DNA from: Actinomycetota bacterium
Lineage (GTDB): Bacteria > Actinomycetota > Geothermincolia > Fen-727 > Anoxymicrobiaceae
Direction: 5' to 3'
Assembly (NCBI GenBank): GCA_003154635.1
Contig: PMDX01000228.1
Location: 1-10,547 of the forward strand
DNA length: 10,547 nucleotides
Position numbers and translations under genes: made by a program. The notes under the pieces were generated by a model. The model was given only the letters and a program-made list of their open reading frames with translations. It was not told where the DNA came from and searched no databases. Below, piece by piece: positions 6,440 through 10,547 of this stretch (its first letter is position 1; each line of letters begins with the position of its first letter).

Positions 6440-7624
6440 GTGTTGTTCAAGAAATCCACTATCGGGCTGCTGATTGCGTGCGTGTGCCTGCTGGTAGCCG
6501 TGTCGATCGGCGCGGTCGGATGCGGAAGCGGCAACAAGGTTGATGCATCAAAGAGCGTCTATAAGATCGGCGCGGTACTGTCACTGACGGGCCCCGCGGC
6601 CCCGCTCGGGACTTCCGAGCAAAAAGCGCTGACCATGTTCCAGGATGAGCTTAACTCGGGCGCTGGTGTCGACGGCCACAAGGTCGAGTTCGTCATCGTC
6701 GACGACCAGAGCGTGCCAGAGCAGGCGAAAGCCGCTATCACGAAGCTCATAAATCAGGAAGGCGTCAGCGCCGTCATCGGTACGAGCTCCACCGGTGCTA
6801 CCCTTGCCATGGTTCCAGTGGCACAACAGAACAAAATCCCGATGATATGCTGTGCCGCTGGCACCGCGATAACCGATCCTGTGAAATCATACGTGTTCCG
6901 CACTCCGCCGACAGACAGAATGGCCATAACCAAGGTTCTCGAGTACCTCAAGAATAAGCTCAAGGTATCGAAGATCGCCATACTTCACGACTCCAACGCT
7001 TTTGGGACGGGCGGCGCCGATGAGCTCGCGGCCAGGGCTCCCAAGTACGGCATTCAGATCGTAGCCAATGAGAGCTACGGCTCCACAGATACGGATATGA
7101 CGCCGCAGCTCACAAAGATCAAGGTCACTCCGGCGCAGGCTCTGGTCGTCTGGGGAACCAACCCCGGCCCGGCCTCGATCGCCAAGAACATGCAGCAGCT
7201 CAGCATCACGATCCCTTACATCGGCAGTCACGGCATAGCCAACCAGAAGTTCATCGAGTTGGCCGGCCCGGCCGCCAATGGAGTTGTCTTGCCGGCGGGA
7301 AGGATGCTCATTCCTGCTTCCATCCCCGCGAACAGCGAATGGCGCAAGCTCGTGGACACTTTCTATACCAACTTCAAGGCTAAGTATCAGAGCAACCCGG
7401 ACACGTTCGCGGGTCACGGGTACGATGCGGGGCTCCTGATAACCGACGCCATGAAGACAGCGGGCACCGATAAGACCAAGCTTCAGGAAGCGATCCAATC
7501 GACCAATGGTGTCGTAGGGATAGACGGGGTATTCACCTACTCGCCCTCGAACCACGACGGTCTCACGACCTCGGACCTCATAATGATCAAGATCCAGAAC
7601 GGGACGTGGACAGAGGAAAAGTAG
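6440..7624 (+). CDS. Branched-chain-amino-acid-type ABC transporter substrate-binding lipoprotein (copy 2)
   Basis: This is a second LIV/HAAT-type solute-binding lipoprotein, 394 residues, paralogous to the preceding gene along its whole length. Identical blocks include GTGGAD, ESYGS, WGTNPGPASIAKN and GIANQKFIELAG. GTG 6440 is chosen over ATG 6419 for two reasons. An AAGGGGGG tract (6426-6433) lies 6 nt upstream. This start also puts the lipobox (AVGC) cysteine at residue 28, exactly as in copy 1. ATG 6419 would add seven residues and remains possible. After the lipobox comes a Gly/Ser/Asn linker, then YKIGAVLSLTGPAAPLG and VIGTSSTGATLAMVP. Copy 1 has a Cys (GCSSTG) where this copy has Thr (GTSSTG), so the ligand pocket may differ. 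The strong hairpin at 7655-7686 follows the stop. It probably shares the LivHMG membrane machinery with copy 1. Confidence 0.93.
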   Translation: MLFKKSTIGLLIACVCLLVAVSIGAVGCGSGNKVDASKSVYKIGAVLSLTGPAAPLGTSEQKALTMFQDELNSGAGVDGHKVEFVIVDDQSVPEQAKAAITKLINQEGVSAVIGTSSTGATLAMVPVAQQNKIPMICCAAGTAITDPVKSYVFRTPPTDRMAITKVLEYLKNKLKVSKIAILHDSNAFGTGGADELAARAPKYGIQIVANESYGSTDTDMTPQLTKIKVTPAQALVVWGTNPGPASIAKNMQQLSITIPYIGSHGIANQKFIELAGPAANGVVLPAGRMLIPASIPANSEWRKLVDTFYTNFKAKYQSNPDTFAGHGYDAGLLITDAMKTAGTDKTKLQEAIQSTNGVVGIDGVFTYSPSNHDGLTTSDLIMIKIQNGTWTEEK

Positions 7625-7654
7625 TCCAGTAGAAACTACTTACGTTATAGACTG

Positions 7655-7686
7655 ATCAGGCTAGGTCTTTTTGGGCCTAGCCTGAT
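7655..7686 (+). terminator. Strong stem-loop between binding-protein and permease genes (attenuator/mRNA stabiliser)
   Basis: A perfect 11-bp inverted repeat pairs ATCAGGCTAGG (7655-7665) with CCTAGCCTGAT (7676-7686) around a 10-nt loop, TCTTTTTGGG. It lies 31 nt after the copy-2 stop and 24 nt before livH. Only TT-AA follows the stem, so full termination is unlikely. Such inter-cistronic hairpins in binding-protein transporter operons are known to protect the upstream mRNA or cause partial termination, giving excess binding protein over permease. A smaller hairpin (AGTAG-AAA-CTACT, 7628-7640) lies just upstream. Confidence 0.65.
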
Positions 7687-7709
7687 TTAATGACAAGGAG
7701 TTCTCTCGC

Positions 7710-8675
7710 TTGGGTAGAGCCGATGACAGACAGCGAATACTGCTGATATCCTCGGCGATTTTCATCGTCCTGGTTATCACGCTGACGTTGAGCCTGAAGA
7801 GATCCACTGGATTTCAGTGGATATTGAGCGGTCTTACCGTAGGTAGCATATACGCTTTGATCGCAATGGGATTCTCGGTGATCTACTCGAGCACGAGGGT
7901 CATCAATTTCGCGCAGGGAGAGTTCAGCATGCTGGGCGGTATGCTGATGTACTCGATATCCGTCAAGGGTGGGGTACCACCGTGGATCGGGTTCATTCTC
8001 TCGGTGTTGATAGTGACCCTCGTTGGAGCGGGTCTGGAGCGCGTCGCTATCCATCCTCTGAAGGAGCAGTCCGTGATCGCCGTCATCATCGTGACGATCG
8101 GACTCGCTATATTCCTCAGGGCGCTCGCCAAGTGGATATGGGGAACCGACCCCGTCAAGATAGCTTCGTTCTCCGGTGATAAGCCATTGCGGTTTCTTGG
8201 GGCTTCGATAGTTCCCCAAAGCTTCTGGGTTTTCGGGTTCACCGTCATCGCAGTCGTGCTCGTCTTCATCTTTTTCAATCGCACACTCGTTGGGAAAGGC
8301 ATTCGAGCCGCGGCCATGAATAAAGACGCCGCGAGCCTCGTCGGAGTAAGCTCATCCACCAGCTCTCTTCTGGCATGGACCATCGCTGCCGCGCTCGGAG
8401 CGTCCGCCGGCATAGTCATAGCGCCGATTAACTTCGCGGCTTACAACGTGGGCATCATGCTCGGGCTGAAAGGTTTTACTGCTGCCGTGCTTGGCGGGCT
8501 CGGCAGCTTCCCCGGGGCGGTAGCCGGCGGGCTGGTCCTGGGTGTGCTCGAGATGATAACCGCGGGCGTCGTCCCCTCGGGCTACAAAGACGCCGTCGCT
8601 TTTGTGATATTGATACTCGTTCTACTGATCAGGCCCCAGGGATTACTGGGCAAGTCCGAGGACGTCAAGGTGTAG
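7710..8675 (+). CDS. livH: Branched-chain amino acid ABC transporter permease, LivH type
   Basis: LivH is one of the two membrane-spanning subunits of the LIV/HAAT importer. The 321-residue protein is strongly hydrophobic. It has an N-terminal segment near 10-29, then the family hallmark GLTVGSIYALIAMGFSVIY (41-59) and RVINFAQGEF (63-72). Further membrane segments lie about 92-109, 121-139, 172-190 and 218-240. The cytoplasmic coupling loop, RAAAMNKDAASLVGV (199-213), should contact the ATPase. LGLKGFTAAVLGGLGSFPGA (251-270) is also characteristic. The start is TTG 7710, with AAGGAG (7695-7700) 9 nt upstream; no ATG or GTG lies near in frame. It follows the stem-loop after the second binding-protein gene and is 3 nt from livM. 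The substrate cannot be told from sequence. Confidence 0.95.
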   Translation: MGRADDRQRILLISSAIFIVLVITLTLSLKRSTGFQWILSGLTVGSIYALIAMGFSVIYSSTRVINFAQGEFSMLGGMLMYSISVKGGVPPWIGFILSVLIVTLVGAGLERVAIHPLKEQSVIAVIIVTIGLAIFLRALAKWIWGTDPVKIASFSGDKPLRFLGASIVPQSFWVFGFTVIAVVLVFIFFNRTLVGKGIRAAAMNKDAASLVGVSSSTSSLLAWTIAAALGASAGIVIAPINFAAYNVGIMLGLKGFTAAVLGGLGSFPGAVAGGLVLGVLEMITAGVVPSGYKDAVAFVILILVLLIRPQGLLGKSEDVKV

Positions 8676-8678
8676 ACA

Positions 8679-9788
8679 TTGGAGAGGAAAGTCGAAAAAC
8701 TGGCTCTGGGCGAGAAGCGGGATTACCGCAATCTGCTAATCGTAGCGGTGTTCATCTTGCTTGTGCCCCTGTGGGCAAGGCCGATTCCAGGCGACGTCCT
8801 CCACCTAGATATCGTCAACATCATGGTACTTGCCGGCGTCTACGCTTGTGCTGTTATCGGACTGAATCTACTCGTCGGATATGCAGGTCAGATATCCCTT
8901 GGGCATGCGGCCTTCTTTGGTGTCGGAGCATACACGACCGCGATACTCACGTGTCATTTCTCCTGGTTTCCCACATGGCTTGGCGTGCTCGCGGGCGCCG
9001 CGCTTGCGGGGGTCATCGGGTGGCTGGTCGGGGTTCCGGTGCTGCGTCTCAAGGGCAACTACCTTGCAATGGCGACCCTGGGGCTGGGTGAGATAGCATT
9101 CATACTTTTCTCACAGCTCAAGGGACTCACCGGCGGAACCGTTGGAATACCAGAGGGGATAAAGGTGAAAGTCGGCGAGATACCGGCACTTTCCGTCTTT
9201 GGCTTCAAATTCGATACAGATATCAAGTTCTTCTTCCTGGTGTGGGCGATCGTCATGATGTTGATGTTGCTCAACATCAACGTGATACGCTCGCGGGTCG
9301 GGAGGGGGCTCAGGGCTCTTCACTCGAGCGAGGTCGCAGCTGAGGCGATGGGGGTGAACACCGCCAGGTACAAGACTCAGGTATTCGTGCTCAGCGCAGT
9401 CCTTGCGGGACTTGGCGGAGCTCTTTTCGCGCACTTCGAGGGTTACATAAGCCCCGAGTCGTTCACTTTTTCGCTATCAATACTCTTCATCACGATGGTG
9501 GTGGTTGGAGGCATGGGCAACTTGTGGGGAGGCATCGTCGGAGTCATAGTTCTCACGTTCCTGCCCCAGGTCATCCAGGCGATGCCGCAGTGGATCCCTG
9601 GACTTCCGTCCAACCTCAAGAACTTCAGCAATTACACCCTGGTGCTCTACGGCATCCTGCTTGTTGTCTTCATGATGTTCATGCCCAGCGGCATCGCCGC
9701 CGGCTTATCGCACGGGGTGGATTTCGGCGAAAAGCAGTTCAAGCATATGCGTGACCGCGTCAGGGCTAAGAAGTACGAGGGTCACTGA
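8679..9788 (+). CDS. livM: Branched-chain amino acid ABC transporter permease, LivM type
   Basis: LivM pairs with LivH to form the membrane channel. The 369-residue protein begins with a charged cytoplasmic tail of about 17 residues. Several hydrophobic segments follow, near 19-33, 46-67, 99-118, 184-200, 234-250 and 263-295, plus one near 319-336. Landmarks are GLNLLVGYAGQISLGHAAFFGVGAYT (61-86, the LivM signature), RLKGNYLAMATLGLGEI (123-139) and GLTGGTVGIP (149-158). The coupling loop GRGLRALHSSEVAAEAMGVN lies at 208-227. The TTG start has AAGGTG (8667-8672) 6 nt upstream, inside the end of livH. The C-terminus is rich in Lys and Arg. Its stop TGA shares one base with the livG ATG, so the two are probably coupled in translation. 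Confidence 0.95.
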   Translation: MERKVEKLALGEKRDYRNLLIVAVFILLVPLWARPIPGDVLHLDIVNIMVLAGVYACAVIGLNLLVGYAGQISLGHAAFFGVGAYTTAILTCHFSWFPTWLGVLAGAALAGVIGWLVGVPVLRLKGNYLAMATLGLGEIAFILFSQLKGLTGGTVGIPEGIKVKVGEIPALSVFGFKFDTDIKFFFLVWAIVMMLMLLNINVIRSRVGRGLRALHSSEVAAEAMGVNTARYKTQVFVLSAVLAGLGGALFAHFEGYISPESFTFSLSILFITMVVVGGMGNLWGGIVGVIVLTFLPQVIQAMPQWIPGLPSNLKNFSNYTLVLYGILLVVFMMFMPSGIAAGLSHGVDFGEKQFKHMRDRVRAKKYEGH

Positions 9789-10547
9789 TGGTCTCTGAAC
9801 ACATACTTGAAATCAGAAATATAACGAAGCAGTTCGGAGGGCTCGCGGCGCTGAAAGACGTGTCTTTCTCAGTGGCGCGTGGAGAGATCAAGGCGGTGAT
9901 CGGACCGAACGGCGCAGGCAAGACGACGCTGTTCGATATTCTGACCGGAATTTTGCGGCCGACGGCCGGCAACGTACTTCTCAAGGGAGAGAGCGTGGTC
10001 GGGATGCGACCGGACCAGATAACCGCAAGGGGCATGATCCGTACATTCCAGACCATACAGCTTTTTGAAGGAATGACGGTCATCGAAAACGCGATGGTCG
10101 GTTGCCAGTCGCAGACGTATTACGGCTTTGTCGCCAACGGCCTCAGGCTGCCCGGGGCGGAGCGCGAAGAAGCTCGAATCATCGAGACGGCTCGGTCTGC
10201 TCTGGAAGATGTAGGGCTCGAGACGCGAGCCGTCGAGACGGGAACCAACCTCCCGTACGGTCAGCAGCGGATGCTCGAACTTGCCAGGGCAATATCCAGC
10301 GGGCCTGACATCCTGTTGCTGGACGAGCCCGCGGCGGGCCTAAACCAGTACGAGACCGGAGAGCTCTCGAGCATCTTGACCAAGTTCAGGGACCGGGGCC
10401 TGACAATTCTTGTAGTTGAGCACGATATGGGTCTGGTGATGGACATATCCGACGAGATCGTGGTCCTGGATTACGGAGAGATAATCGCCCGCGGCACGCC
10501 GGATGAGGTTCAAAACGATCCCAAGGTCATCGAGGCTTACCTGGGAG
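9788..10547 (+). CDS. livG: Branched-chain amino acid ABC transporter ATP-binding protein, LivG type (3'-truncated by window)
   Basis: LivG is one of the two cytoplasmic ATPases that power the importer. The frame stays open from ATG 9788 to the window end, giving 253 codons. The family is about 250-260 residues, so only a few residues are missing. Walker A is GPNGAGKT (39-46) and the Q-loop glutamine is Q88 in RTFQTIQLF. The signature is LPYGQQ (155-160), a LivG form of LSGGQ. Walker B is ILLLDE (175-180), followed by PAAGLNQYET typical of LivG, and the switch histidine is H212 in VVEHDM. All catalytic motifs look intact. The ATG overlaps the livM stop by one base. A partner ATPase, livF, is expected directly downstream, outside the window. 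Confidence 0.95.
   Translation, partial: MVSEHILEIRNITKQFGGLAALKDVSFSVARGEIKAVIGPNGAGKTTLFDILTGILRPTAGNVLLKGESVVGMRPDQITARGMIRTFQTIQLFEGMTVIENAMVGCQSQTYYGFVANGLRLPGAEREEARIIETARSALEDVGLETRAVETGTNLPYGQQRMLELARAISSGPDILLLDEPAAGLNQYETGELSSILTKFRDRGLTILVVEHDMGLVMDISDEIVVLDYGEIIARGTPDEVQNDPKVIEAYLG

Noticed and set aside
7677..8219. 180-codon minus-strand frame over the hairpin and livH
   Set aside because: It is antisense to livH, rich in His/Arg/Asp/Gln, with no motif, and its end runs through the stem-loop.
10250..10267. Non-canonical LivG signature LPYGQQ as a sign of an inactive ATPase
   Set aside because: LivG proteins commonly deviate from LSGGQ here (for example LxYGxQ forms), and Walker A, Walker B, the Q-loop and the H-loop are all intact.
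1..10547. CRISPR arrays, tRNA/rRNA genes, transposases, prophage or defence genes
   Set aside because: No regularly spaced repeats, no cloverleaf or rRNA-like segments and no mobile or defence protein motifs were found on either strand by eye.

Overview
The window is about 10.5 kb of bacterial chromosome with moderately high G+C. Genes are tightly packed and nearly all lie on the plus strand. The organism is probably monoderm and deep-branching, such as a high-G+C Gram-positive/Actinomycetota-like or clostridial-type bacterium. The reasons are a bacterial DnaE C-terminus, solute-binding proteins made as lipoproteins, compact overlapping operons and frequent TTG/GTG starts. Taxonomy cannot be fixed from the sequence alone and this placement is inference.

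Region 1 (1-497) is the 3' end of dnaE, the replicative DNA polymerase III alpha subunit, with its OB-fold and C-terminal domain. Region 2 (498-887) holds a hairpin and an imperfect repeat, then a small 66-residue Cys-rich zinc-binding protein on the minus strand (626-826). That gene converges on dnaE and diverges from hisD, with only 61 bp to the hisD start.

Region 3 (888-4941) is a partial histidine biosynthesis operon, hisD-hisB-hisH-hisA-hisF. Junctions hisB/hisH, hisH/hisA and hisA/hisF overlap by 1, 4 and 19 nt. The operon carries the central steps: HisA, then the HisH-HisF imidazole glycerol phosphate synthase, then HisB. It also carries the last step, HisD. hisG, hisC, hisI/hisE and the histidinol-phosphate phosphatase are absent and must be encoded elsewhere.

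Region 4 (4942-10547) is a branched-chain-amino-acid-type (LIV/HAAT) ABC importer locus. A candidate promoter precedes two tandem paralogous lipoprotein solute-binding proteins. A strong 11-bp stem-loop follows, then the two permeases (livH, livM) and the ATPase livG, which runs off the window end just short of its C-terminus. A second ATPase (livF) would be expected immediately downstream. The binding proteins would capture ligand outside the membrane, LivH/LivM form the channel and LivG drives transport. The stem-loop probably sets a higher expression level for the binding proteins than for the membrane parts.

I see no mobile element gene, CRISPR array, tRNA or rRNA, and no gene-free stretch over 300 bp. 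Most of the window is ordinary housekeeping and transport. The points most worth a second look are the small zinc protein, the duplicated binding proteins, the inter-cistronic hairpin and the repeat-like DNA downstream of dnaE.
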